DNA of 57,575 nt from Acanthaster planci. Taxonomy: Eukaryota > Echinodermata > Asteroidea > Valvatida > Acanthasteridae. The stretch lies in contig NW_019091414.1 in the NCBI RefSeq assembly GCF_001949145.1, forward strand, positions 895,434-953,008, in the 5' to 3' direction. A model generated the notes under the pieces. That model had not been told where the DNA came from and searched no databases. It saw only the letters and a program-made list of their open reading frames with translations. Every line of letters starts with the position of its first letter. Position 1 is the stretch's first letter. A program made the position numbers and the translations under genes. Below are positions 1-12,400 of the stretch, in pieces.

Positions 1-129
1 GTATTCGCAAGAATTTGGTGTTAGCAAAGCAGGAAGAAAGAAAGCAACATCCCGTCAAAGTCAAATGCGGCTATTACATTGCAGCTGCAGCTTTCAAAAA
101 GGAACTTTGGCATATAGGTGCACTGTCCC

Positions 130-324
130 AATACGGCCGTTTCACAATAGTGCGCCACCAAGAGTTTGCAACGCGTTGGCCAATCTTGGTCTCATTACCA
201 GCATCATTGAGCATAATTTGTCGACCCAATGCGCGTTTGGAAAGGGTCGACAAATTGCGCGCGTTACGATTGACCAACGCGCTGCAAACTTTTGGTGGCG
301 CACTACTGTAAATCGCCTGTATTC
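130..324. repeat. Fold-back element, family F1, copy 1
   Basis: The left arm begins AATACGGCCGTTTCAC and runs through GCGCCACCAAGAGTTTGC. The right arm, read in reverse complement, begins AATACAGGCGATTTAC and runs through a near-identical GCGCCACCAAAAGTTTGC. The arms are about 55 bp each. Inside is a second inverted pair, AATTTGTCGACCC and GGGTCGACAAATT. A related copy lies at 16589-16764. This is the structure of a non-autonomous fold-back or MITE-type element; the superfamily is not recognised. Confidence 0.8.
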
Positions 325-528
325 AAGGCAAATTCTCCGCTGGGCCATGTAGTTTCTTTTGAAATGATGAGCCTTTGTGCAGCCCAAGAAATTGTGGGAT
401 TGTGTAAGTGTGGCCCAAAATCAACTTTCTAGATTAACGTGTTCACATATCAGGGCAAAGTAGACACAAATGCTATAGAAAAATTGTCCAAAGAGTCTGA
501 GGAAGTGGAGGGATGTCATTTATTTAAA

Positions 529-585
529 AATGGCTGCTAACAGCTGTCAGCAGCCATTCTTGTCTAGTCTGTCGACAGGCTAGAC
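529..585. other. Two adjacent near-perfect palindromes
   Basis: Bases 529-558 form a near-perfect 30-bp palindrome centred on CAGCTG, with arms AATGGCTGCT. Bases 562-585 form a near-perfect 24-bp palindrome centred on GTCGAC, with arms GTCTAG. The centres are exactly 30 bp apart. No gene overlaps them; they could be hairpin-prone or a paired binding site. Confidence 0.7.
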
Positions 586-631
586 TGGTTCCTTTACATT
601 GTCTCCAGACAAAGTTCCGAACATAGGGACC

Positions 632-880
632 GGTAGCGTAATTTTTTCCTTGGAAGGTTGGGGGCAATTATAATAACATGGGCGTATCAAAACCGTAGCG
701 CATCGTTTTTGTCTGGGAAGGTTGGGGGCAATTATAATAACATGGGCGTATCATAACTGTAGCGCATGCGTTTTTGTCTGGGAGGGTTGGGGGCAATTAT
801 AATAACATGGGCGTATCATAACTGTAGCGCATGCGTTTTTCGTCTAGGAAGATTGGGGGCAATTATCATAAATGGGGTAC
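632..880. repeat. 64-66 bp tandem repeat, about four copies
   Basis: The unit starts GGAAGGTTGGGGGCAATTAT and ends in GTAGCGCATGCGTTTTTGTC. Unit starts at 652, 716, 781 and 847 give spacings of 64, 65 and 66 bp. The last copy is truncated, and a partial unit precedes the first. The middle copies are almost identical, so the expansion looks recent. Confidence 0.88.
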
Positions 881-1539
881 GCAAACTTTTGTATATGTAT
901 AAGACACAACAAAATTGTTTTCTCAGCTGACTTGCATGGTAGTGCTGCAAGAAGAGCGTTATTCTCTGAACCAACAAGCCGAGGATTCGAGTCTACAATG
1001 TAGTAATTTATTCTCGGTGGGGAATAAGTTGGTTAGAGGATGTTTTTATAACAGAAAGCAAAGCCCGACATTTACCTCGGTACTTAAAGGAACCAGGAAA
1101 TAGAAATATTTTTTTAAAATTTACTTAAACCCTTAAAACTGCATCTTTGGGTTTTAGTTAACTTGATTTTAAATTTTTGTTTTGCAATTTTAATCCGTAT
1201 GTTGATGCTTTTTTATTCTTATGCTAATGAAGGCCTATATTTGCATATCCTTGTCTCAGATCGTTGGGGAGGTTAAAGAAAGTTTGGTTTGGGGGGTCGG
1301 GTAGGTACCCGAGGAAAACGGTGGTCTGAAACTCGCCTAGCACACTACTCTTGGTGATTTTCTTTCCTCTCTCTTTTCCCCGTTTTTCTTCATCATTTTG
1401 TTTTCCAAGGGGGCCGGGATGGGCAGCGCTTCCTCTTGCACTTGCCCCCACCACAACCATGTGCATGGTGAACAGGTAGCCCATCCTTGCCTTCCCCCAG
1501 TCTCGTGATTGAGCAAGGACCATGTTCTGCTTCGTACTG

Positions 1540-1706
1540 CGCAAACGCGCAGACAGTAATCCAAGGTTAACAAGCCGGAGTTTGAAAGTGTCGACAGTGG
1601 TGGCTTCCAAGATGAAGTGCGGGAGTTGGTTCCATTCAAGGACTGTACGTGGAATAATCGAGTATTTGTAGAAGTCCATTTTGGTGTGAAGAGGAAGGAA
1701 AAGTGC
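1540..1706 (-). pseudogene. Non-LTR retrotransposon reverse transcriptase, C-terminal remnant
   Basis: The minus strand translates to a segment containing FLPLHTKMDFYKYSIIPRT followed by VLEWNQLP and then TVDTFKLRL. This matches the typical end of LINE (CR1/L2/Jockey-like) reverse transcriptases, where a Y-K-Y-S-F-F-P-R-T-I-x-x-W-N-x-L-P motif is followed by a short helix ending in F-K-x-x-L. A stop codon lies just upstream in the same frame, so this is a truncated dead copy. The identification rests on this recalled motif. Confidence 0.72.
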
Positions 1707-2239
1707 TCCACCTCAGGCGTCACTCGTTCGGGTACGTATCCCTATTACGTAATAACTTCTACAAATCTAGGAAGTGATGGGATTGGTGCAAGTTCACTGC
1801 GCTCTTGGGAGCAGACGTTAAGAGGGAAGTTATCGTCTACGACTGTGGCTGTTTACCATGTACATGTAGCTTTCCACTGTTAGCAGCGGAAGCTGTAGCC
1901 ACAAAGTGCCGGGTTATGTATAATCACATGACTTGGGCCGTGAGTGAAAGTCACGTGAGTGACGTAACCAGTCTGATATGCACACGGAAGCTGTGTATGT
2001 GTGCGCGGAGGATCCGAGCATCAAGGGCAGCTAGGAAACATAAATTCGTGAAATGATCGTTATGTTAAAACTTAGGTCAAAGTGGTTAGTGTTAATTTTA
2101 TTTAGCCTAGGCCTATATCACCAACACATTTGTACGTAAAAAGCATAAGTTTGGAAGTGAAACCGAACAGCCAAAGTCAGTCTGTTCCTTGCTCTATATT
2201 TATGTCTAATAAGACGATCGGCCCGTTATAAACGTTACT

Positions 2240-2700
2240 AAATGACTTGACCTGTAACATAAAGGCTGTATTGAAAATTGGTGTCAGGGTGTTCCTCGAG
2301 TTAAACAAAATGAATCTTAATGTTAACAAGTGTAAGTTGATGTGTTTGACTCGTTCAAAAATGGTAGTTTGTCCATCTGATGTGTTTGAAGCCCATGGTC
2401 CCATACTCTTTTTAAACTTGATGATCATTAAGTACATTCTTGGTGTGACTGTATAGATGATTTAAGCTGGAAAAAGCACATTGATCCGATCGTTTCTGTA
2501 GCAACTAGGATGCTGGGCTTTGTCAAGAGATCGGTCATTTCTAATGATTCTCAAATTCAAGTGAAATTGTATTGTGCTCTTGTTCGAAGCGACCCATCAT
2601 TGAATACGCTTGCCCTATGTGGTACCCTCGTCTTAGTTCTCTGCAACATTCTATAGAAAGTATTCAACGTTGTTTCACACGATCGTGTATACATGTATGT
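2240..2700 (+). pseudogene. LINE reverse transcriptase remnant, frameshifted
   Basis: Three plus-strand frames in series read as the back half of a LINE reverse transcriptase: NLNVNKCKLMCLTRSK and YILGVTV; then DDLSWKKHIDPIVS, followed by RMLGFVKRS; then EYACPMWYP followed by SIESIQRCFTR. The order matches the palm-to-thumb region of CR1/Jockey-type enzymes. At least two frameshifts and a stop break it, so it is inactive. It points opposite to the minus-strand remnant at 1540-1706 and is probably a separate insertion. Confidence 0.75.
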
Positions 2701-2959
2701 TTACCTCGAACACACATACATGTACCAGGATTTCACACTAATAACTTGACTATTCATGCTATTCTGCCCTGCACCTTCCACTTGGATTACCTCTTCTACT
2801 TAATAGGCTCAATTTCCTGTCGGTAGTTTTCATTGCCAAAAGTTTGTGTAAAAAGTTTCATATAAACGTTGAGAACTTGTGTGTAATTAACTAGAGGCAT
2901 CTCAACAGGGACAAATTTATTAATTTCTCCTCACATACACAAATACCCCCAGAACTATG

Positions 2960-3076
2960 GGGTCCTTGTGTCTGGTCTTATGTCAGGTCTTGTCTTCTGT
3001 CTGGTCTTATGTCTGGTCTTGTGATGGTCTTATGTCTGGTCTTGTGATGGTCTTATGTCTGGTCTTGTGATGGTCT
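2960..3076. repeat. Short tandem repeat (TGTCTGGTCTTRTG)
   Basis: Variants of TCTTATGTCTGGTCTTGTGA follow one another. The last three are regular at about 23 bp, with TGATGG between units. It lies about 400 bp upstream of the start codon of acyltransferase A and is strongly purine/pyrimidine skewed. Confidence 0.8.
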
Positions 3077-3481
3077 CGACTACAACATTGATTGATAGAA
3101 GTACTAGTGCAACATTTGGACTTGTTGGGTGCAACCAACAAATCCACTTGCTCACTCAATTGCCCTGCACAACTGGTCGATTCTTCTGGAAATCTCTAAT
3201 GTACTTTCCTTTTTTTAAACAGTTTTTCACAAAAAATGAATTAAAAATGATAGTTGTGTTCTGATGGCAGAATTATCAGCAAATGCTAGAGTAAGATTGA
3301 CCAATTATGCAAAGGTTGAGCCCTCTTGCGTATCAACTGATTAGCACACCCACACAGGCAGGCATCTAAACACTGATTGATTTATCAAATTATAATTAAG
3401 TGTATTATTTCTTTTCTTCGAACAAGTAGCATTTCAAGATTTGTCTAACGGGCCTTTTTATGCCCTGATTTCAGAGCAAGT

Positions 3482-6400
3482 ATGGATCTGAGTGGACCAG
3501 TTGTTTTCTCGTGGCTTGCATCAATGCTGTGCGTAATCAATGTTAGCTGTAGCAATGACTTCGTAACAATGAAGAATCAATCGCTAGGGGAACGGCTAAA
3601 GCCAGTGCTGGAGATGTTCAGCCATGGGCTGCATCAGGCCAACCTGTCTCAACCAGAGGCACCTGTCTCCGATAAGTCCTATTCTTTGTGCCTGGCTGAT
3701 CTGTATAAACTCGGCAGCAACTTCAAAGGTATTGAATTTTGGAATGTTTAAGGGGCTAACTCGGCGGCCATCTTTATTATACTTGGAAGTTCCCCTGGAC
3801 TCTTGGAAGTAAACACATTCAATGTTTTCTTCACAAATTTTTGAAACTAATTAAGGCACAGTACCGGGTCAATTCGTTATTTGCTGGGTTATGTAATCCT
3901 GGTCCATTATAATATTGCAAAGCTAGCCTTGGGATTTTGGAGGAGTTAGGTTGCTAGAATCAAGGTTAGGCTTACAGCCATGACATATATCCAGGTTTGG
4001 GGTCGGTGGAGGGGGGAATGAGTTTTGCATCAAATGGTTTCAACTTTTTGAAATGCTGACATTTGTAGAAAAGCAAATTCAAACAAATATTGGATTGAGA
4101 ACCGGATTGAGTCTGGGAAAGTTTCTGCAACTTGGGACCAATTTACAGGAGGTGCATAAAATTGTTTTTGCCATCTAGCTTTGGATGCATTTGGCAAGCC
4201 TGATGCTGGATTATATGAAGGCGATGCTGTTTGGCTGGGAAATTATGATGAGTGTTTGTCAATTGTTGGCTTTAACTACTGCCTGGCGAATCTGTTGATT
4301 AATGCCACCAAGCTGGGTGTCAAGGTAGGAAAAAAATCTTCTATTTTTCTTCATAAGCTTCTAACAACTTCAAACAACTGACAATTTCGAATGATCATTG
4401 ATCAAAAATTTTAATGAAAAGATCTTGTGAATATGTTGAAAACTTTATCGATCACCTCATCCACTTCAAATAGCATGTTTTAGAAAAAAATTCCCAATAG
4501 TGACAGTCAAATTTTTGAACGTCGTATTCACGATTAAAACTCTTATTGGCAAAAGTTGCAGTCAAACTTTGGCAGTTTCCTAACTTGTGATGACTTATCT
4601 TCTCTTGAAGTGGGGCTTTTTATTTTTTGTTTTTTTCAAAATGGCTGCCATTTTAAAATTTCCGGCAACCGTAAGTGTTTCCACTGTTCAAAGACATGTT
4701 GAAATGAAAGACAAAGTTGGACAAAAGAACTGAACACAATTACGGTGTCGTTAAGTGTTGTTTTGGATTACAATAAACAGTTTTAGATACATTTGTTTTA
4801 ACTGCCAAAAGTCAAGATTTATTTTTGATGAGTTAATTTTACAGATAAAATCAAGCACCAAATGTCAACTCTCAAAACCTACAAGTGTACACGCCAAGCT
4901 ATAAATAAAAACGTGGTTGTGTTTTTCCATAAACATGACGATTGATTAAAAATATTTGAGGCAAGTTTTTTTCTTTACATTTTGCAGTTTACATTTGCAA
5001 GTCTTTATTTTTTCTACTTTACCTTTTGGACTTGTGACATACAATATATCCATCACCCTTGGACAAGTTTGTTGACTTGCGCTTTGATGAAACCAAACAA
5101 AACAAGACGCAGGCTTATGATGAGCATGCATGCATGCATGAGTGACAGAAAACATCGGCTGCACTAGACTATTTCCTGCCCCCTCCCCTGCAATTTTCTA
5201 AGTCCGAATGCATCGATGAAAATGGGATCGGGAACCAGACTACAGCAGTGCGAGTGAATTCCTTAAACATGTGCTCGAGCCTGAGCTCAGGGCATTTTTG
5301 AAACGAGTGGATTAGGCTTTGTCGTCGGCTACTCTGATTCCAGCCATTTGATGCAGCATTCCAAACTGTATACAAGGCTCTGAGAGGAACCAGTGAAACC
5401 AAAGACCAAGCCTAATCCACTCGTTTTGAAATGCCCTTGAGTCCTATACTGGTCACATTCTGGCTACAAAGTACACGTACATACACTATGTGCAGACAGA
5501 TGCCGGTGAACTTGCCTTGCTCTAGACTCTCACCAAGACGGGTATTGCGATTGCGCATCGATTTGCGTGGGGTGTACAAAGTGACCAACAGAGTCTATAC
5601 TGAAAACTTTTACTCACTTATTTCACAAGTATTTATTTTCCAATGATTTTGTGGACTTTTTCTGTGTTTTTTACTGCATTTTTCAAAAATAAAAGATAAT
5701 TTTAAAAATTCATGCGGCCTCCAAAAAGGAAGTGGGCAGGGACGAGAAACATGTTTTTTTTTTACTTTGCCTTATCAACTAGAAGCTGTCATTCTTCACA
5801 CAGTTGTCTACTTTTGATGTTAACTCCTTTTTCTCATTTGTAAAAAGGGTGTGCCAATCATTGATATCCGTTGGGGATTATGTACTCCTGTCTCCTGCTC
5901 CAATGAGGACTTAATGCGTGCACTGCAATATTTTCAAGGTAACCATTTTGAGAGTTAAGATTTTTAGTGATAAAGGAATGTATAATACTGGGGACAATTT
6001 TTACTTGTATACCTTGATCGGAAATCATTCTGATTTTTGCTTCAAGAACAAATTTAGAGCAATCTTATCATTCCTACATCTAGAGTTTGTAAAGTTTTTG
6101 GTGTTTTCAATGATGAAAGGATCCCATGTTTTTGTAATATTGGTGCATACCATCAATGTTCTTTGTTCGGCTGTTTATTAAAAAAAGATTTATTTTGTTG
6201 AAAGCTCTTATAAACCTGTCAGTGTATTTGGTTTGAAGGTCGTCTAGAACTGAAATATCCTGAGTTGGAAGCAGTGACACCAAAAAGTGTGATTTGCTCT
6301 CAGTCTCCACCGATATCCTACAACGCTGGAGTCATATGTACCATGTAAGTACAGACTCTTCCGTATTGGTTCCATCTATACTCACAAAAAGCTGAAGTCC

Positions 6401-9400
6401 TGGTATTTACAAGGGGATTGGCTGATTGGGTTGAACTTGAACATAGAAGTAATGTAGTATCAGTCCTGAATTCTAGTTAATAAATAACCAATTTGAAGTG
6501 TGAGAAAAACATTGTGAAAGGAAAAGGCACCTTAGAGAAAAGATAAATGGGGGGCTAGTCCCCCCTCCCCCAGATCCACTTGTGCCTTTCAAGTTTGGTT
6601 CTCTTCAGCTTGCCCAGGGATCAATTTCAGATGCAAAGTAGAGACTTACATGTACATGTATGCTTAAACTGTGTCCAAAACAAGCTTCCAGAGCTGCTGG
6701 TATGGCTACATTTATTCCCTGTGTGTCCCTGGGAATCTCCAGTGGAATAAAGATGTAGTTCTAGCTATAGATTATACAGATCCATATGCCTCCTTACTAG
6801 GAAAATATTTGCCGAGGGTACTAAAGGTTACTAAGCTTACTACAGGTATTTGCTAAAAAACAGGTTACCAGATAAAATGTCATTGTGCGTTTTGTGTGAC
6901 TGGTTCTCAGCTGGTTTTCGGTTTGCACATCAATTTGCTCAGGACAATTTGCTGCTTAGTAATTGGGTCTAAGTGATATCTTCACAGAAGCAAAAGAGGG
7001 AGTTTACTGATGAAACAGCCTTCCGATACGTACTGTGAAGTGCGTGCTTTGTAAAATGTCCCTCCCCCGTGTGTGTGCAATGTATGGTTGGCCCCAAACC
7101 TCCAATTCTACATACATCATAGATGTGTGATGTCTTCTGTCTTTACCTTACAGTGATAGTTGTCCCCCTGAGTAGATTATGGAATGTGTCAAGATAAGCT
7201 GTCTTTGAAGTGATCAGTCATCTCCTTATTTCTTTTCTCCGGATTTCCAGTGTCTTATTGTCTGTCTTAGGAGGTCTAATGATCATTGGCTCCTTGTATG
7301 ATGAATGGCTGCAATTTGACACCAAGAAACTCAAGCGACACGGTCGTTGGCTGTATTGTGCTCTGATAAGCACAGTTGAAGACATCAGCAGCGAGGACGA
7401 TGACCAAACTGATGATGATTATTATGATGATGTAGAGCCTTTGTATGGACAGGAAGCCTCCCGTCAGTGGAACATTCAAGGAGAGGCAAAACAAGGTATG
7501 CTGTACTTAATCTACTTTATTATTGCTTTTTGTACCAGCACCAAAAACTGATCAACTCAGCTTTTCTAGCAATGCCAATCTGATTTTGTGAAATGGGGTC
7601 TCATTTACAGACAATTTTTGATGTCCATATTGATGTTTGTTTTCTTTTCAATAATAATAAATTTGAGTTTCTTCATTACCACTAACAAAGTCTGATTAAT
7701 ATATTTCAACACTTTTCTCATGACCCAGAGGGATAATGATTCATATTTTTAGACAACAATTTGTAATGTCGATGCTGTTGTCGCCGCTTCCTTTGCAGAG
7801 AGCTTGCTGGTTAGATTCTTTCTCTGTTTTGCTGTGACTCGCAACCTGTCCAAACTCTTAGACACTCGGCAGAAGGACACAAGCATCGGTTCACTGAACG
7901 GAATCCGTGTCATTAGCATGACGTGGGTCATCCTGGGTCACACCCTGTTCTTTTCATTGATCTATTATACTACCCGTAAGTGCTTATTAACCGTACCGCT
8001 GAGTGCCGATGTGTAGTGAAACATGAAATCAAATGTTTGACAACATTAAAACCAGTGATACATATCTTTCTCTTTGTCAAACCGTTCGGCTAAGTTTGGA
8101 AGCTTGGATCCATGAAACACATATATCTGAAAGTTGATTCTCAATTCATGTGGCCGTAAAAGACAATCCTTGCTACACAAGAAGTCAACTTCTTGTATAT
8201 ACTTTTGAGCATAAACTTTTGAGCATTGTTGAGAAATAAGTCTCTTCTCAGTGGATGCTGAATTTGTTCCTCTAGTTAGTTAGATGATTAGTTGGATTAT
8301 CCAATAGGCACTTAAGGCAATGAAGCTGCAAGGCCATCCGTGAAACATAAGGGGACCAATGAAATATATAAGGGCCTACAATAATACTGGTGTGCCCTAA
8401 AACTCTTATAAATGCACCAATAAGCATGCACACGTAAGATTTACATAACTGTAGTGTCTGTGTTTGAATAATTGATTTTGGGAAAGCTTCAAACGAGTTA
8501 GTACAAAGCTTATAATGTGTAAGATTATTCAGCTAAGCATCATCATGACATGCAAGGCTCCATGCACTTATAAGTGCCGTGACATTGGTGCTGCTGCCTT
8601 GGCCTACAGAGACTTAATCCAGCCTGTATCATGTACATTGTTTGTAATCTGTACCAGTTGGCTGAGTCAGCCAGCCAAATATCGACTTCTTGCAATTTCA
8701 AAATAACGTATTAGTCCCATAAATTAGATATTGTAGAATATTAACATTTGTTGATATTGTGCTCTTTTTGGAATGTCTCATCAGAAAACGGTGCTGTTGT
8801 GTATGAGTGGAGCAAAGATTTTGGCTTTCAAGCTATTTTAAATGCGTTCTTCGCTGTGGATTCATTCTTTTTTCTCAGGCAAGTATTGAAACCTTTTAGG
8901 CGAAAAATGCCTGTCACTTGTTGTTTATTGTACTTTTTTAGAATCAAATTGAAGTGCCTGTGGATTTGACCATTTCAAGTGGAATTGTTTACTGAAATGT
9001 AGGTAAACCTTTGCAGTAAGTTTGAAATGAATTTTCAGAGAGAGTTGACTCAACTCTTTGTTGATGTTCAACCTGTGACTGTATCTTCCTTGCACTCCAC
9101 TACTGGATCTGTAATGGCTATATTCATAGAGCAGTAATGTGGTACTTGCATGTTGCAGGCCGCGATATCCATTCCTGTTGTGGTCAGTTATATTTTTGTC
9201 AATTTTTTAATCAACTATGGAGTTGGTTCATTTTATAGTCGTTTCAGTTTACGAACAAAGCTTCCTGGGTATGATGAAATTTTCAGTGAAAAAAACGGTT
9301 TGATGCTGACTTCTTGAGTTTTAAAATAACATCCCTACAGTGGTCTCTTGGTTTCCTTCTTGACATTGAGTCGGATGCAAGAATTGAGATCAGTCAAAGC

Positions 9401-12400
9401 CTGGGTGTGGTTTTATTTCCATCGTTACTGGAGGTGAGTGCTTCTTAAATTAGGTTTAGATATGTTGAGACAAACATTTAGGCCTCAGTCATTTCTTTGA
9501 GTGCAGAGTGAGCCCTTTGTTTAGGATTTGATGTCTTGATTGTGGAATTTCAGGCTATTCATGGTGAAAGACAGCAACGGGGAAAGGCTTGCGGTAGCAC
9601 CGTGCAAAGGAATATATTTCTTATGAGTATGTATGGAAAAGAACCACACTCATAAGAGATATATTCCTTTGCATGGTGCTACCGGAAGCCTTTCCACCTA
9701 TCGCTGTCTTGATTGTGGTTATCTTGTTAATTGTTCCAACTGCATGGTCGACTTGTTGCATACGTCTGGAAATTGCTGGAAACTAATGAATACTTTTATC
9801 TGGCATGAAGAGGTCAACTTGGTCCCATCAACACTGGCACATAATACAGAGGTGTACTGTTGTCTGCCTGATTAACACACTGTTTTTGATTATCACGAAT
9901 CAAACGTGGCAACTTGTGAAAGAGGAAGTTGTTGGTTTGACTTGAATGCTGGTAGGACATTGAACAAATTGTGGAGATTGAGGCATTCCAGCTAGCATGC
10001 AACAAACAAAAAGAGAGGTAACACTTACTCTTAAATGTTGTGTTGCTTAACGGTCATGCAGATTGACTCCTGTTCTGGGCCTGACCATTCTGGTGTGGAT
10101 GTTCATTCAGCCATTCTTTGGTGATAGCCCAGTCTGGTATACAAATACAGCCAGGACTTCATGTGAGAAATACTGGTGGACTACCCTCCTGTACATCAAC
10201 AATTTCTACCCACAGGGTTTTGCCTCGCAGGTCTGTATACCATCCATGTGATCATAGGGCCATTAGAAATGCTACACATAATGGTATGAGATAGATATGC
10301 GGCTCAGAAAACCTGGGTGGTTAAATCACAGCTTCATATTGTCATTTTTATCTCACACAGTGTAAGGAATGTGCATTTCACAATGTGCTCATGTATATCA
10401 CATATAGATTTTGAAATTTAACCGCCTAAGTTTTCCAAGCTGCATATATCCCACATCTGTACCATTTCTGATGGACCCTAATGATCATGAATCGTGAACT
10501 TCTACATATTGGGGTGAAGTTTAGTAAAATAATGTTTGAAGTTCAATTTGTGTTGAAACAAAAGTCAAATTTATTGAACACTTAATTTGCTTCTTTTTTT
10601 TTTGAAGAGAGGGCTTGCGTAGTACCGTGGAATTAGATCTCTCTTGGAAGAGGTATGGTTCTGATAACTGTTATGTGTCTACTTGACGTTTCGAACAGTG
10701 TGCTGTGGTCGTCCTCGTGAGTAGGGGGCACCAGTGCACACTGGTTGAAACGTCAAGTACACACTCATTGGTTCTTATCAGCACCACACCTCTCCTATAA
10801 GAGATCTATCCACATGGTGTTACCGCAAGCCCTCTCTCTAATCTATCTCCACCATGCAAATCTTAAAGTCCTTTCCATTTTATATACCATCATCTCTCTA
10901 CCTGTGTTTGCCACTTGGTGGACATTTTGAGAGCGGAAATAATTGCCTGTTTTTATACTAATGCAAATTTCCATATTCATGAGCAGTAGAGGGACATCGA
11001 AAGAATGACAAAGATACAGTCTCATAAGTGAGTTGAAGAATTTGTCAGAATTGTTGGTTTTGGTAAGGCCAATTCCTCAATAAATTGAAGATATTTAAAT
11101 GAATATTACAAATCAATGACTGTATCTGATGGTTTCTGATTTCTTTTCCTTGTAGTGTGTTGGTTGGGCATGGTACCTGGCTAATGATATGCAGTTCTTT
11201 ATCATCAGCCCATTTCTGCTGGCTCCTTTATTTTAGTAAGTTTTAACTTTTCAAAGCATCATTATCAATTCTTATTCCATAAAAGGACATTATGAACAAA
11301 AATGCTCATGATTTCCAAAATAAACTTATCATGGTTCCAACTGCACACTAATGTTTACTGTTAAGAGAAATTGACCTCTTTGACCTGCCACAATTTTTTT
11401 ACGTGTTAGCTTTTCTATGGTACTTCCTGGGCCTCCAATGGCTCCATATTGAGCAAAGAGAACCTATAATCAAAACAAAGGCCTGTTGCTAAGTATGCAG
11501 AACATTAGCTTGCCAAAAACAGGCTAGCAGCCAAATGTCTTGTAGTAAAAATTGCAACTGGCTCTCATCTGCTGTTGTTGAGTTTAGCAATAGTTGCCAT
11601 ACCAACCAATCTATAAGTTGGGTTCATGGGCCAGCGTCATACCAGCTTACTAGAGGCAAAAACTCTATGCTAACAACAGCAGAAAATCCAGTGCTTACAG
11701 TAAACAGATTTCAAAGGTTAGCAGAGAAATTTAAGTTGTATGTGTAAATAAACACCATACGTAAGGATTGTATGCACACTGGGTACTTAGCATAAGTGTA
11801 ACATTTTTGGGTTAGCAACCCAACTGTTTCCATGGATCAAACGAAATCAAGGATTAAAGCTGGCTTGAAGATTGTTGAATTCATTCCAGCCATTTTTTCC
11901 TCATGAATGGATTTTTCTTCCTAGTGCTCCTGTGATTGGTTGGATTGCTCTGGTGTCGTTAAGTATTGTATGCATGGCTGCGACTGTTGCAATTATGGTA
12001 TCATACGATGCTTCAGTGGACCTTATTGGTATGGTCCAGTCACAGTGAGTACTTACAAACATCTTTTGTGTGTGAACTAGGTTTGGGCCATTTTGTGTAA
12101 TTTGGTTAAAAAGTCTGAAAGACAGGGGAAGTGCTTTATCCAGGTGTCAAGTCATGGGGGCAAAAACGGAAATGTTTGCTAACACTGACTGCCCAGTGTT
12201 TTTAGTGTAAAAGACTTGTCACTCCCTGAAAAAATAATTCAGAAAGGTGATAGTACAATTTGGAAGTAATTCTAACAGTTCTGAAGAGACCTCAGTCTCA
12301 ATTCTAACAATTGAACAAAAAAGGCACAAGTTGTGTTTTTTACCTGGCCATATAAATAGTTTTCAAGATTCCATCGCTTATTTAATCCTTTCCCTTTGAC

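Larger units (their letters stand above)
1..3481. other. Repeat-rich intergenic region upstream of acyltransferase A
   Basis: No intact gene is visible. The region holds a fold-back element (130-324), two adjacent palindromes (529-585), a 64-66 bp tandem repeat (632-880), a minus-strand LINE reverse-transcriptase tail (about 1540-1706), a plus-strand LINE reverse-transcriptase fragment (about 2240-2700) and a short tandem repeat (2960-3076). The longer open frames here lack splice sites or recognisable domains apart from the LINE remnants. Confidence 0.7.

Noticed and set aside
2247-2826. Host gene encoded by the plus-strand frames
   Set aside because: The three frames join only through frameshifts and together read as LINE reverse transcriptase, so this is a dead transposon.
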